A stretch of 64,000 bases of DNA, from NCBI GenBank assembly GCA_003075315.1, contig QDFQ01000001.1:1159998-1223997 (forward strand). Reading direction: 5' to 3'. Each line of letters opens with the position of its first letter. Within the stretch, counting starts at the first letter, position 1. This document shows, piece after piece, positions 25,745-35,320 of the stretch. The position numbers were made by a program, and so were the translations under genes. This stretch comes from Arthrobacter sp. TPD3018. GTDB lineage: Bacteria > Pseudomonadota > Alphaproteobacteria > Sphingomonadales > Sphingomonadaceae. The notes below the pieces were generated by a model that did not search any database, was not told the origin of the DNA, and worked only from the letters and a program-made list of their open reading frames with translations.

Positions 25745-28118
25745 GCGGCGATCCCGACGGGGTGCCGGCTGGTTCATTGCCGCCTGTTCGCTAAGCCTGC
25801 CCACGACCGCACCGGCCAGTCCGCCGCAGCGCCGCGTCGCCATCGCCATCGCGCCCATGACGCTCGACCGTGCTGTGATCGCGCTCGCGCGGACGGCGGG
25901 GGTCGATATCGTCAGTACCGAACGCGGATTGCATACCGTGCGGACGGTGGAGGTCCGGGGTACGCTGACGGTAAAGCAGGCGCTCGATCGCCTGCTAACG
26001 GGCAGCGGTTTTCGCGCCGTGGCGAGCGGCCCCGGCAGCTATCGCATCGTCGTCGGGGTGTCGACGCCACCGCCACGGCCTGTCGCCCGCCCGGCAGCGC
26101 CCCCACCACCCGAACCGGCGCCCGCCGATATCGTCGTGACCGCCAGCAAGCAGCGGGTGCCGCTGCTCCGCTATCCTGGTAGCCTGACGCTGGTAAGCGG
26201 CGTGCCGCGGCGCGCGAATGGTGCGACGGCCGACCTCAGCCAGATCGCCGGACAACTCCCCATCCTGCAAAGCACGCAACTCGGGCTCGGCCGCAACAAG
26301 GTGTTCATTCGCGGGATCGCGGACAGCAGCTTCAATGGTACGACCCAGTCGACCGCGAGTGTCTATCTGGACGACGTGCAGCTTAACGCCTCCGGCCCCG
26401 ATCCGGCGTTGCGCCTGTACGACATGCAAGCGGTCGAGATACTGGAAGGGCCGCAGGGGACGCTCTACGGGGCGGGTGCGATCGGTGGGCTGTTGCGGCT
26501 GACGACGCGTGCACCGGTGCTGGACGGTGTAGCCAGTAGCGCGAGTGCTGGCACCACGCTGACGCAGGGCGGCGCGCCGGGATACGATGTGGCGCTGATG
26601 GCGAACGTGCCGCTGGTCGCGGGCAAAGCGGCGCTGCGTGGGGTTGCCTATCAGGTGCGTGATGGCGGGTATATCGACGCGGCACGCCGCCGCGTGGTCG
26701 ACGCCAACCACAGCGACACCACGGGAGGACGGCTGGCGCTGCGTGTCGATCCGGGGAGCGGCTGGCAGATCGATGCGAGCGGGGCGGCGCAGCGGGTCGA
26801 ATCGGCGGACGGGCAATATGGCGACGTGCGGCGATCGCCCGTTGCGCAGGGTAATTATATTGCGCAACCGTTCTTCGGGCGCTTGCTGTTCGGGCGGGTG
26901 ACGATCGCAAAGGATTGGGAGAGTGGACTGCGGCTGGTGTCCGCGACCGGCATCGCTGATTACCGGACGGTCGAGACGTTCGATGCGACGGGCTTTGCGG
27001 CGCCGGTGTCGCGGGGGCCGGCGCGGTACGACCTCGATAACGACAAGCTGCTGGTGTCGCAGGAACTGCGACTGTCGCGATCGCTGGACGGTGGGCGGTC
27101 GTGGCTGGCGGGCGTGAGCCTGCTGAGCGATCGGTCGATCCTGACGCGATCGGTGGGGCTGGGCGGTGCGACGATCGATATCGTCGGTGTCACCAACGTC
27201 ACGCGGTCCGCGTCCGGATTTGGCGAGGTGACGGCGCGGTTGTGGCGTGATCTGTCGGTGACGGTGGGGGGGCGCGTTACGACAGCTCGGGTCGATGGCG
27301 AACCGTCGAGCACGCGGCGGCCGGGCAATTACATCAAGGGGCGATCGACGCAGCGGTTCGACCCGACGATCGCGCTATCCTATCGCATCGCACCGGAGCT
27401 GGCGGCGTTCGCCCGGTATCAGACGGGCTTTCGCACCGGTGGTCTGGCGGTGGCGCAGGGTATCGGGCGGGTCGCGAATTACGATCCCGATTCGATCCGC
27501 TTCGCCGAGATCGGCTTGCGGCGGCTGCGGAGCGGAGTGCGGGGCGTCAGCTTTGCGATTAGCGGGTCGACCGCGGCGTGGAGCAACATCCAGGCCGACC
27601 TGATCAACCGGCGCGGCCAGCCCTATACGACCAATCTGGGCGATGCCCGGATCCAGACGGTGGAGGCGTCGTTCGACTGGACGCCGACGACGCGGCTGAC
27701 GATCGACGGGTCGGCGCTGTACACCCACAATATCGTCTACGGCGAAATTGCCGACCAATCGCGGCTCAACAACCGACGCCTGCCGCAGACGCCGCCATTC
27801 GCGGCGCATGGCGGGGTCACCTATCGCTGGCCGGAGGGGCGGGTGACGCCGCGGATCGCGGCGAGCGCCGATTATGTCGGGCGGTCGGTGCTGGGGACCG
27901 GAGACCTTCTGGACGTGAGCCAGGGCAAGTATCTGACGATCGGCCTGACCGCCGGACTGCGCTGGCGGGGGATCGACCTGGGGCTGGGCGTCGAGAACCT
28001 GACCGACACCGCCTCCAACCGCTTCGCCTTCGGCAATCCGTTCGGTCTGCCGGGGCGGAACGAGACGACCCCGCTACGCCCCCGCAACGTGCGGATCGGG
28101 GTATCAACCGCCTGGTAA
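25710..28118 (+). CDS. FecA-type TonB-dependent receptor with STN domain
   Basis: An 802-residue transducing outer-membrane receptor. The start is GTG 25710 within the end of the fecR-like gene. A signal peptide (GAGWFIAACSLSLPTTAPAS) is followed by the STN domain (IAIAPMTLDRAVIALARTAG to IVVG), a proline-rich linker, TonB box-like DIVVTASKQ, plug (FIRGIADSSF, MQAVEILEGPQGTLYGAG, GGLLRLTT) and the barrel ending GLGVENLTDTASNRFAFGNP and VRIGVSTAW. It signals ligand binding through FecR to the sigma factor. The ligand is probably a ferric chelate, but later-barrel features (RYQTGFRTGG, GIENLTD style) are of the general catechol/vitamin type, so the substrate is open. Confidence 0.93.
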   Translation: MTGRIGCWRNGKRRSRRGAGWFIAACSLSLPTTAPASPPQRRVAIAIAPMTLDRAVIALARTAGVDIVSTERGLHTVRTVEVRGTLTVKQALDRLLTGSGFRAVASGPGSYRIVVGVSTPPPRPVARPAAPPPPEPAPADIVVTASKQRVPLLRYPGSLTLVSGVPRRANGATADLSQIAGQLPILQSTQLGLGRNKVFIRGIADSSFNGTTQSTASVYLDDVQLNASGPDPALRLYDMQAVEILEGPQGTLYGAGAIGGLLRLTTRAPVLDGVASSASAGTTLTQGGAPGYDVALMANVPLVAGKAALRGVAYQVRDGGYIDAARRRVVDANHSDTTGGRLALRVDPGSGWQIDASGAAQRVESADGQYGDVRRSPVAQGNYIAQPFFGRLLFGRVTIAKDWESGLRLVSATGIADYRTVETFDATGFAAPVSRGPARYDLDNDKLLVSQELRLSRSLDGGRSWLAGVSLLSDRSILTRSVGLGGATIDIVGVTNVTRSASGFGEVTARLWRDLSVTVGGRVTTARVDGEPSSTRRPGNYIKGRSTQRFDPTIALSYRIAPELAAFARYQTGFRTGGLAVAQGIGRVANYDPDSIRFAEIGLRRLRSGVRGVSFAISGSTAAWSNIQADLINRRGQPYTTNLGDARIQTVEASFDWTPTTRLTIDGSALYTHNIVYGEIADQSRLNNRRLPQTPPFAAHGGVTYRWPEGRVTPRIAASADYVGRSVLGTGDLLDVSQGKYLTIGLTAGLRWRGIDLGLGVENLTDTASNRFAFGNPFGLPGRNETTPLRPRNVRIGVSTAW

Positions 28119-28119
28119 A

Positions 28120-29298
28120 TCAGCGTTTTCTGGTAAGCTCGCGCATCGCGTCGTCGAGGCCGGCGAGGGTGAGCGGGAACATGCGGTCGGCCATCAATTC
28201 CCGCAGGATGCGGATCGACTGGCTGTAGCCCCATTGGTCCTTCGGCATTGGATTGAGCCAGACCGCGGCGGGGTAGGTCGTCGTCAGCCGCTGCATCCAG
28301 ACGGCGCCCGCTTCCTCGTTGAAATGTTCGACCGAGCCGCCGGGATGGGTGATCTCATAGGGGCTCATCGACGCATCGCCGACCAGTACCAGCTTGTAGT
28401 CATGGCCGAATTTATGGAGCACGTCCCACAAAGGCGTGCGTTCGGCAAAGCGGCGGCGATTGTCCTTCCACACGCCTTCGTACGGGCAATTGTGGAAGTA
28501 GAAGAATTCGAGGTTCTTGAATTCGGACGTCGCGGCGCTGAACAGTTCCTCGCAGAGCTTGATCCACGGGTCCATCGACCCGCCGACGTCGAGAAACAGC
28601 AACAATTTCACGGCATTGCGTCGTTCGGGCCGCATCCGCACATCAAGCCAGCCCTGCCGCGCGGTGCCATCGATCGTGCCGTCAATGTCGAGTTCGTCGG
28701 CGGCGCCTTCACGCGCGAAGCGGCGCAGGCGGCGCAAGGCGACCTTGATGTTGCGCGTGCCGAGCTCGCGGGTGTTGTCGAGGTTCTTGAATTCGCGCTG
28801 GTCCCAGACCTTCAGCGCGCGGCCATGCTTGCTCTCGCCGCCGATCCGCACGCCTTCCGGATTATAGCCCGAATTGCCGTAGGGGCTGGTGCCGCCGGTG
28901 CCGATCCACTTGTTGCCGCCCTGATGACGGCCTTCCTGTTCGGCAAGACGCTGCTTCAGCGTCTCCATGATCTCGTCCCAGGAGCCGAGCGACTTGATCT
29001 GCTCCATTTCCTCGGGCGTCAGATATTTATCGGCGACGGCCTTCAGCCAGTCGGCGGGGATATCGGTGGCTTGCGTGCCATAGGTCGTCGCGATGCCGCG
29101 GAAGACCTTGGCGAACACCTGGTCGAAGCGGTCGAGCAGCCCCTCGTCTTTCACGTAGGTGGCGCGGGCCAGATAGTAGAAATCCTCCGGCGTGCGGTCG
29201 ATCACTTCGGCATCGAGCGCCTCCAGAAGCACCAGATGCTCCTTCAGGCTGGCCGGAATGCCGGCGAGTCGCAGCTCGTCGAGGAAGGTCAGAAACAT
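28120..29298 (-). CDS. VWA-domain CoxE-like protein (MoxR partner)
   Basis: A 392-residue cytoplasmic protein. The N-terminal part (FLTFLDELRLAGIPASLKEHLVLLEAL) and the linker are typical of CoxE-like proteins. The von Willebrand A domain begins near VKLLLFLDVGGSMDPW, a MIDAS variant (D-x-G-x-S instead of D-x-S-x-S), with later LVLVGDASMSPYEI. Such proteins work with MoxR AAA+ ATPases as chaperones for metalloenzyme or complex assembly. The MoxR gene is 1.4 kb upstream on the same strand, separated by the CHAP gene and REP elements. It converges with the FecA-type receptor, one base between stops. Confidence 0.92.
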   Translation of the reverse strand: MFLTFLDELRLAGIPASLKEHLVLLEALDAEVIDRTPEDFYYLARATYVKDEGLLDRFDQVFAKVFRGIATTYGTQATDIPADWLKAVADKYLTPEEMEQIKSLGSWDEIMETLKQRLAEQEGRHQGGNKWIGTGGTSPYGNSGYNPEGVRIGGESKHGRALKVWDQREFKNLDNTRELGTRNIKVALRRLRRFAREGAADELDIDGTIDGTARQGWLDVRMRPERRNAVKLLLFLDVGGSMDPWIKLCEELFSAATSEFKNLEFFYFHNCPYEGVWKDNRRRFAERTPLWDVLHKFGHDYKLVLVGDASMSPYEITHPGGSVEHFNEEAGAVWMQRLTTTYPAAVWLNPMPKDQWGYSQSIRILRELMADRMFPLTLAGLDDAMRELTRKR

Positions 29299-29498
29299 GA
29301 CCGAAATCCGCCATTTCGAGCGTGGAAGTGGACGAAGTGGAGGATACGTATCGTCCCGAACGCGGTCCCGTGCAGGGGCGCCGGGAGGGCGGCGAGCGGC
29401 GACGGGGCGAGCGGATCAATCATGGCCTGATCCGGACGCTAGAAGCATTGGGCCGTGTAGGACAGCCCCTTTTTCGAAGATCGGGTTTCGGCGGGCGA

Positions 29499-30059
29499 TC
29501 AGCGCGCGGCGTAAGCGTCGATCAGTGCGCCGACGTAATCGGGGTTGCGGGTGGTGATCTGCGGCGAGGGGCGGCCGCCGTAGATGAAGCCCTTTACCGG
29601 ATAGATGCTGCTGCCAAGACCTTCCGAACCCCGGAACCAGACCTTCACTTCGCTCCAGTCGTTGTCCGGCGACACGTCGTACAGCGTGACGTCGCGTTCG
29701 GCATGGCCGCGTTCACCGTTGAGGCGCGACCAATTGGCGTGGGTGAGCATCAGCACGCGGCGTTCGACGACGCGGCTGACGACGGCGACATGGCCGAGCG
29801 GCAGGCGCCCGCTCTTGGCGAAGACGATGACCGAACCGACACGCGGATCGTGGCCGCGGTCATAATGGCCGTCCGCCTTCGACCACCAGGTCCAAGCGTC
29901 GCCATAGATTTGGATCCCCGATGCTTCGCGCGCGAAGGGGACGCACTGGCCGACATAGTCGAGCAGATTGCCGCCCGATGCGTTTGCCGGGGCGGCCAGC
30001 TGGATTGCCGCACCGATTGCCGCGGCGATCATGCCGCATTTGCGAAGAATGCCCTGCAT
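29499..30059 (-). CDS. Secreted CHAP-domain peptidoglycan hydrolase
   Basis: A 186-residue protein with a signal peptide (MIAAAIGAAIQLAAPANA) and an NlpC/P60-superfamily CHAP domain: nucleophile Cys39 in YVGQCVPFAR, WTWWSKADGHYDRG, the histidine in LPLGHVAVVSRV and the polar residue in LTHANW. CHAP enzymes act as amidases or endopeptidases on cell-wall peptides. It lies between the VWA and MoxR genes on the same strand but with 200-bp and 640-bp gaps, so it is probably a separate unit. Confidence 0.88.
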   Translation of the reverse strand: MQGILRKCGMIAAAIGAAIQLAAPANASGGNLLDYVGQCVPFAREASGIQIYGDAWTWWSKADGHYDRGHDPRVGSVIVFAKSGRLPLGHVAVVSRVVERRVLMLTHANWSRLNGERGHAERDVTLYDVSPDNDWSEVKVWFRGSEGLGSSIYPVKGFIYGGRPSPQITTRNPDYVGALIDAYAAR

Positions 30060-30264
30060 TTGGCTAGGTTTAGGGAAGGGGCAGTGACCGTTTGGTTGGG
30101 ATTCGTGGTTAAGAAACGGTAATGCGGCAAAATATTGCCGGTCGTTGCGGATGCGGAATGGATGATTTGGTTCCGTGTGGGTGAGGTTTTTTGTGAGGTT
30201 GGGTGGTTCGCTGCCGGCATGCCGGAGGCTCCGGGGTATGTGGCGCGGCAGGAGGCATAATCGA

Positions 30265-30349
30265 CCGTCACCCCGGACTTGATCCGGGGTCCCGCTTTAC
30301 ACCGCGGCAGCAGAAGAAGCGGGATCCCGGATCAAGTCCGGGATGACGG
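30265..30349. repeat. REP-like palindrome (CCCCGGACTTGATCC family)
   Basis: Left arm CCGTCACCCCGGACTTGATC and right arm ending GATCAAGTCCGGGATGACGG, with nested GTCCCGCTT/AAGCGGGAT. The same family recurs at 30592, 38355 and 48693 in this window. Likely a non-autonomous REP/RAYT-type intergenic element; it may also terminate transcription. Confidence 0.85.
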
Positions 30350-30591
30350 TGGTGGGGGGTGAGGGGTGGTGGAGGATCGCCGCCGTTGGTTATGGGTGCG
30401 GCTGTTCGTTCCGGGGGATCGGTTTGTTGTGGGCGTGCGGGCGTTGTTGACTCCCCCTCCGTCACCGCTGCGCGATGCCACTTCCCCCTCGCGCGGGGGA
30501 GGACTTTGGAGGCGTGTTGCTTCGTGATGGCGAGCGCTCTCGCGTGCCCGATCATGACGGGGGAGTGATCGACCCGGTACGGTCCACCTGA

Positions 30592-30672
30592 CCGTCATCC
30601 CGGCCTTGAGCCGGGATCCCGCTTCTTATGCCGCGGTGGGAAGCGGGACCCCGGATCAAGTCCGGGGTGACG
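30592..30672. repeat. REP-like palindrome (CCCCGGACTTGATCC family)
   Basis: Left arm CCGTCATCCCGGCCTTGAGC, right arm GATCAAGTCCGGGGTGACG, with inner TCCCGCTT and AAGCGGGA. It lies 26 bases beyond the moxR stop codon, where it could serve as a terminator. Confidence 0.85.
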
Positions 30673-30697
30673 ACAGTAGTGAGGTGAGATCGTTGCG

Positions 30698-31546
30698 TTA
30701 CCGTCCCTGGCGCTTCGCCATGAAGGCGAGCCGTTCGAACAGCATGATGTCCTGTTCGTTCTTGAGCAGCGCGCCGTGGAGCGGGGGTATCGCCTTGGTG
30801 GGATCGCGGTTCTGGAGGACGTCGAGCGGCATGTCTTCGTGCAGCAGCAGCTTGAGCCAGTCGAGCAGTTCGCTGGTCGACGGCTTCTTCTTGAGGCCGG
30901 GGACGTCGCGGACGTCGTAGAAGATGTCCATCGCCTTACTGACCAGGATCTTCTGAATGCCGGGGAAGTGGACATCGACGATCGCCTGCATCGTGTCGCG
31001 ATCGGGGAATTTGATATAGTGGAAGAAGCACCGGCGCAGGAAAGCGTCGGGCAGCTCCTTTTCGTTGTTGCTGGTGATGACGACGATCGGGCGTTCGATG
31101 GCGCGCACGGTTTCCTTCGTCTCGTAGACGTGGAATTCCATGCGATCGAGTTCTTGCAACAGGTCGTTCGGGAATTCGATATCGGCCTTGTCGATCTCGT
31201 CGATCAGCAGGACGGGCGGCGTGGGCCGTGTGAAGGCCTCCCACAATTTGCCGCGGCGGATGTAATTGGCGATGTCGTGGACGCGCTCGTCGCCCAGCTG
31301 GCCGTCGCGCAAGCGGGCGACGGCGTCATATTCGTACAGGCCCTGCTGTGCCTTGGTGGTCGATTTGACGTTCCATTCGATCAGTTCGGCGCCGGTCGCC
31401 TTGGCGATCTCATGCGCCAGCACCGTCTTGCCGGTGCCGGGTTCGCCCTTCACCAGCAGCGGACGGCGCAGCGTGACCGCGGCGTTGACCGCGACCTTCA
31501 GGTCGTCGGTCGCGACATAATTCTGCGTGCCTTCGAAGCGCTTCAT
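30698..31546 (-). CDS. MoxR-family AAA+ ATPase
   Basis: A 282-residue AAA+ chaperone-type ATPase. Walker A is GEPGTGKT at 34-41, Walker B VLLIDEIDKADIEFPNDLLQELD, sensor 1 IVVITSNNEKELPDAFLRRCFFHYI with the arginine finger. MoxR proteins act with VWA partners in maturation of enzymes such as CO or methanol dehydrogenase, or in envelope stress functions. The CoxE-like VWA gene is downstream on the same strand. The start ATG 31546 (MKRFEGTQNYV) is the family's usual opening. Confidence 0.95.
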   Translation of the reverse strand: MKRFEGTQNYVATDDLKVAVNAAVTLRRPLLVKGEPGTGKTVLAHEIAKATGAELIEWNVKSTTKAQQGLYEYDAVARLRDGQLGDERVHDIANYIRRGKLWEAFTRPTPPVLLIDEIDKADIEFPNDLLQELDRMEFHVYETKETVRAIERPIVVITSNNEKELPDAFLRRCFFHYIKFPDRDTMQAIVDVHFPGIQKILVSKAMDIFYDVRDVPGLKKKPSTSELLDWLKLLLHEDMPLDVLQNRDPTKAIPPLHGALLKNEQDIMLFERLAFMAKRQGR

Positions 31547-31729
31547 GGCCGGATCCCGGATATTGAATATCGGGTACGTCGTTGCCGGATCGCGGGGCGG
31601 AGCGCAAGCGGGGGCGGGCGGGGCACCGTTCGACAGGCCCGGAGGGGAAGGCCAAAAGAGGAAGATGATGAGCGGTTCGTCCGCTCATGCCCAGTAGCAG
31701 ACGTAAGAGTTCTCGGTCATTACAGGGCC

Positions 31730-32212
31730 ATGCGTTATCTGCTGATCGCTAGTCCGGCTGTGTTAGCGAGCATCACTCCGCCCATCGCCTCGCTGCTGGT
31801 TCACGGTGAGCGTTCGACCTTTTCGGTGGTTGTCGAAGACCGCGCGGCGGCTGGCTATGACATTCGCATCAAATGCGTTGCAGCGTGCGACCATCCCGTC
31901 GATTTCCATGAACCTATCGATGACGTCCCCATGGGCCTGTTTACCCGAGATCAGGACGAACTCCTGTTCTCGTTATGGGGCGGCGGCTCTACCTACCGGG
32001 TTCGCGTATGGAAGGTGGGCGACAGCGGCATTCGCAAGGTGGTCGAACTTTCCAGTCGCGGAAGGCCCGACTTCCTGACGGACGATAAGGGCCGTTCAGC
32101 GATCCGGACGTACGAGGGGGGTAGCGGCACTGGCCCACTCAAACCGGTGCTAAGGTCGTTTATCCGAGGCCACTTTGTGGTCGTGCCTGTGAAGGCAGCT
32201 GAACTCCGATAA
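31730..32212 (+). CDS. Hypothetical protein, 160 residues
   Basis: An open frame spans a long region antisense to moxR, but the credible gene begins at ATG 31730 after AGGG. The start MRYLLIASPAVLASITPPIASLLV looks like a weak signal peptide or anchor. The mature part is beta-rich (VVVEDRAAAGYDIRIKCVAACDHPVDF; TYRVRVWKVGDSGIRKVVEL). I recognise no family. It converges with the next gene, five bases between stops. Confidence 0.55.
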   Translation: MRYLLIASPAVLASITPPIASLLVHGERSTFSVVVEDRAAAGYDIRIKCVAACDHPVDFHEPIDDVPMGLFTRDQDELLFSLWGGGSTYRVRVWKVGDSGIRKVVELSSRGRPDFLTDDKGRSAIRTYEGGSGTGPLKPVLRSFIRGHFVVVPVKAAELR

Positions 32213-32217
32213 CCGCC

Positions 32218-32877
32218 TCAACCCTCGCGTGCGCTGGCGCGCGCCTCTAGCAGGTCCCAGATCGCACGGTGTTGCGCGAAGAGTTGCTGCGCGCCGAAGC
32301 CGATGGCGCGTTCGGTGGCGGGGGTGCCGCCGAGTGCGTCGATGCTGGCGCCCGTTTCGAGATGCGGCGGGAAGGTGAGCGGGGCGGGCTCCACGCCGAA
32401 GCGGAGCGCGGCGGCATCGAGCAGGTGGCGGATCGTGCCCCAGTCCTGCACCAGCGCGGCGACCGCGCCGGTCGCGCAGCCACGGCGTTCGGACGCGCCG
32501 AGCGTTTCGAGCGTGTGGCGGCTGGTGGTGAGCGCGGTCTCGCTATCCGCCTGTCCGGGGGTGGAGGGGAGCGGGCCGGCGGCGGCGGCGAGATGGGCGA
32601 TATAGGCGCGCTCGACGGCGAAGGCGTCCGCGATCCGATCGAGCCAGTCGCAGGCGTCGGGCTGGGCGCACTGGCTGCGCGCGGCGGCGGCGAGGCCGGG
32701 GTGGACGCCATGGACCGCGCAGAGCGCATGTACCGCATCGGACACGTCGCGTGCCGCTGCGCGGGGCGTGACGAGGCGGGCGAAATGCGGATGCGTCGCG
32801 CTGCCGTCGACGGCCCCCATTCGGGCAACCATGTCCCATGCGCTTGGCGACCAGGCCGTCTGTACGGTGTTCAACAT
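32218..32877 (-). CDS. Hypothetical protein, 219 residues, sphingomonad-type
   Basis: No named family recognised. GGAG four bases before ATG 32877 suggests the start MLNTVQTAWSPSAWDM; the frame allows ATG 32892. The protein is Ala-rich and helical, with paired cysteines AVHALCAVHGV and SQCAQPDACDWLDRI and several histidines (VHALCAVHGVHPG, HLAAAAG). No membrane segment is seen. It is divergent from the DPP-IV peptidase gene. Confidence 0.65.
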   Translation of the reverse strand: MLNTVQTAWSPSAWDMVARMGAVDGSATHPHFARLVTPRAAARDVSDAVHALCAVHGVHPGLAAAARSQCAQPDACDWLDRIADAFAVERAYIAHLAAAAGPLPSTPGQADSETALTTSRHTLETLGASERRGCATGAVAALVQDWGTIRHLLDAAALRFGVEPAPLTFPPHLETGASIDALGGTPATERAIGFGAQQLFAQHRAIWDLLEARASAREG

Positions 32878-33060
32878 ATCACTCCGGGACATTTACTGAT
32901 GCCGCCCGCCGATCCGGTGCGGCACGCCACCCTTGTCCCCCCGTACCTATACCGAACCGCGTAAAGACACGGTTGATGCGCCGGTAACCGTGCCGCAATC
33001 CCGCTTTACGTCGGCGGATCGTGCCCTAAGAACGGCGATACGTTGGAGTTGGAGTAGGTG

Positions 33061-35313
33061 ATGCGGACATGGTGGTTGGGGCTGGCGCTGGCATCGGTGG
33101 GCGCGATGGCGATAGGCGCTGAGGCAGGCGCGCAGACGGCCGCGGCGCCGCAAGCGGACAAGCTGACGCTGGCGCGCGTGTTCGGCAGCCCCGATCTGTC
33201 GGGATCGCAGCCGCGCGGCGTGCGCCTGTCGCCGGACGGCACGCTGCTCACCTTCCTGCGCCCGCGCGCGGACGAAAAGGAGCGCACCGACCTGTGGGCG
33301 CGCGATACGCGCACCGGCGCGGAGCGGATGCTGGTCGACAGCAAGAAGGTGGGCACCGGCGCCGAATTGACCGAGGCGGAAAAGATGCAGCGCGAACGCG
33401 CGCGCATCGGCGGGTCGAAGGGCATCGTCGCCTATGACTTCGCGCCCGATGGCCGCTCGATCCTGGTGCCGCTGGATGGCGATTTGTACCTCGCGACACT
33501 GGACGGAAAGGTGCGCCGGCTGACCGCGACGCCGGGTGGCGAGCTCAACCCGATCATCTCGCCCCAGGGCAATTACGTCAGCTTCGTGCGCGACCAGAAC
33601 CTGTTCGCGCAGCCGCTGAGCGGGGGTGAGGCGCGCGCACTGACCACCGGTGGCGGTGGCACGGTGCATTTCGGCGAGGCGGAATTCGTCGCGCAGGAGG
33701 AAATGGATCGGCGCACGGGCTATTGGTGGTCGCCGGACGAACGCTATGTGGCGGTCGAGCGGTTCGACGAGGCACCGGTGCGCGTCTTCACCCGCGCGTC
33801 GATCGGCGCGGCGGGGACCAAGACCTACGAACAGCGCTATCCCGCGGCGGGGACGCCGAACGTGCTCGTCGACCTGTATGTGATGCGGCCGGACGGGTCG
33901 GGGCAGGTGAAGGTCGATCTGGGCAGCGACCCGGACATCTATCTGGCGCGCGTCGACTGGACGCCGGATGGCAAGACCCTGCTGGTGCAGCGCGAGAGCC
34001 GCGACCAGAAGACGCTCGACATGCTCAGCGTCGATCCGGCGACGGGCAAGGCGAAGGTGCTGTTCACCGAGAAATCGGGGGCACGGAGCTGGATCAACCT
34101 CAGCGACGATTATCGTGTGCTGAAGGACGGCAGCCTGATCTGGCGGTCGGAGCGCGATGGCTACGGGCACCTGTATCGCCGCAGCACGGACGGCAAGTGG
34201 ACGCAGTTGACGAAGGGGCCGTGGGTCGTGACGGGCCTAGTCGGCGTGGATGAGGCAAAGGGCCGCATCTACCTCACCGGCACGAAGGACGATGTGCTAG
34301 AGCAGCACCTCTATGCGGTCGATATCGCGCGGCCGGACGCGCTGACGCGATTGACCGAGCGGGGGTGGACCAACAGCGCATCGATGGACGGCGCGGCGAG
34401 CCGCTTCATCATCTCTCGCTCCAATGCGGGGCAGCCGACGCAGGTCTATCTGGCCGATGCGACCGGCAAGCGGCTGGAATGGATCAACGAGAATGCGATC
34501 CGGCCGGGGCATCCCTATTACCCGTATCTCGCCAGTCATCAGCCGACCAAGTTCGGGACGATCAAGGCCAAGGACGGCAGTACGCTGTACTGGGAGATGA
34601 TCACGCCGCCGCTGGTGCCGGGTAAAAAGTATCCTGTCTTCTTTGAACATTACGGCGGCCCGGGCACCGGCCAGCAGGTGACGCGCGGCTGGCAGGGGGC
34701 GCTGCCGCAATATCTGGTCAGCCAGGGTTGGGTCTATTTCAAGATCGACAATCGCGGGTCGTACAATCGCGGCAAGGCGTTTGAGGACCAGATCTATCAT
34801 GCGATGGGCACGGTGGAGGTCGAGGACCAGCTGGCCGGCGCCAACTACCTGAAGTCGCTGCCCTTCGTGGATGGCAACAAGATCGCGACCTATGGCTGGT
34901 CGTACGGCGGCTATATGTCGCTGAAGATGCTGGAAAAGACGCCGGGCGTCTATGCGGCCGCGGTATCGGGCGCGCCGGTGACCGACTGGCAGCTGTACGA
35001 CACGCATTACACCGAACGCTATCTGGGCGATCCAGCCAAGGACCCCAAGAGCTATGCGACGTCGCAGGCGGTCGAGGATTCGCCGAAGATCAAGGATCCG
35101 TTGTTGCTGATCCACGGCATGGCGGACGACAACGTCTTCCTCGACAATTCGACCAAGGTCGCCGCGAAGATGCAGGCAACGGCGACGCCGTTCGAGATGA
35201 TGTTCTACCCCGGCTATACGCACCGGGTGGGCGGGCCGATGGTGAGCCAGCATCTGTGGGGGACGATCCTGGAATTCCTCGATCGGAATGTGAAGGATAA
35301 GCCGGCGAAGTAA
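33061..35313 (+). CDS. Dipeptidyl-peptidase IV-like serine peptidase (S9B)
   Basis: A periplasmic exopeptidase of 750 residues removing X-Pro or X-Ala dipeptides. GGAG at 33051 favours ATG 33061. It has a signal peptide (WWLGLALASVGAMAIGAEAGA), a beta-propeller with the substrate-amine Glu pair in AQEEMDRRTGYWWSPD, then an alpha/beta hydrolase domain: Ser614 in YGWSYGGYM, Asp689 in HGMADDNV and His721 in GYTHRVGG. All catalytic residues are present. It stands alone, with a REP-type hairpin after the stop. Confidence 0.96.
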   Translation: MRTWWLGLALASVGAMAIGAEAGAQTAAAPQADKLTLARVFGSPDLSGSQPRGVRLSPDGTLLTFLRPRADEKERTDLWARDTRTGAERMLVDSKKVGTGAELTEAEKMQRERARIGGSKGIVAYDFAPDGRSILVPLDGDLYLATLDGKVRRLTATPGGELNPIISPQGNYVSFVRDQNLFAQPLSGGEARALTTGGGGTVHFGEAEFVAQEEMDRRTGYWWSPDERYVAVERFDEAPVRVFTRASIGAAGTKTYEQRYPAAGTPNVLVDLYVMRPDGSGQVKVDLGSDPDIYLARVDWTPDGKTLLVQRESRDQKTLDMLSVDPATGKAKVLFTEKSGARSWINLSDDYRVLKDGSLIWRSERDGYGHLYRRSTDGKWTQLTKGPWVVTGLVGVDEAKGRIYLTGTKDDVLEQHLYAVDIARPDALTRLTERGWTNSASMDGAASRFIISRSNAGQPTQVYLADATGKRLEWINENAIRPGHPYYPYLASHQPTKFGTIKAKDGSTLYWEMITPPLVPGKKYPVFFEHYGGPGTGQQVTRGWQGALPQYLVSQGWVYFKIDNRGSYNRGKAFEDQIYHAMGTVEVEDQLAGANYLKSLPFVDGNKIATYGWSYGGYMSLKMLEKTPGVYAAAVSGAPVTDWQLYDTHYTERYLGDPAKDPKSYATSQAVEDSPKIKDPLLLIHGMADDNVFLDNSTKVAAKMQATATPFEMMFYPGYTHRVGGPMVSQHLWGTILEFLDRNVKDKPAK

Positions 35314-35320
35314 GCTCGCT

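Larger units (their letters stand above)
30060..30697. other. Gene-free stretch carrying two REP-like palindromes
   Basis: About 640 bases. Two long inverted repeats (30265-30349 and 30592-30672, listed separately) occupy the ends, and the middle is low-complexity GGT/GGG-rich DNA with no credible frame. The MoxR gene ends at the right edge and the CHAP gene starts at the left, so the CHAP promoter must be here. Confidence 0.6.

Noticed and set aside
30060..30697. CRISPR array
   Set aside because: The repeats are single palindromic elements, not regularly spaced short repeats with unique spacers.
32947..34170. 407-codon frame antisense to the DPP-IV gene
   Set aside because: No domain or start signal; the opposite strand encodes an intact S9 peptidase with all catalytic residues.
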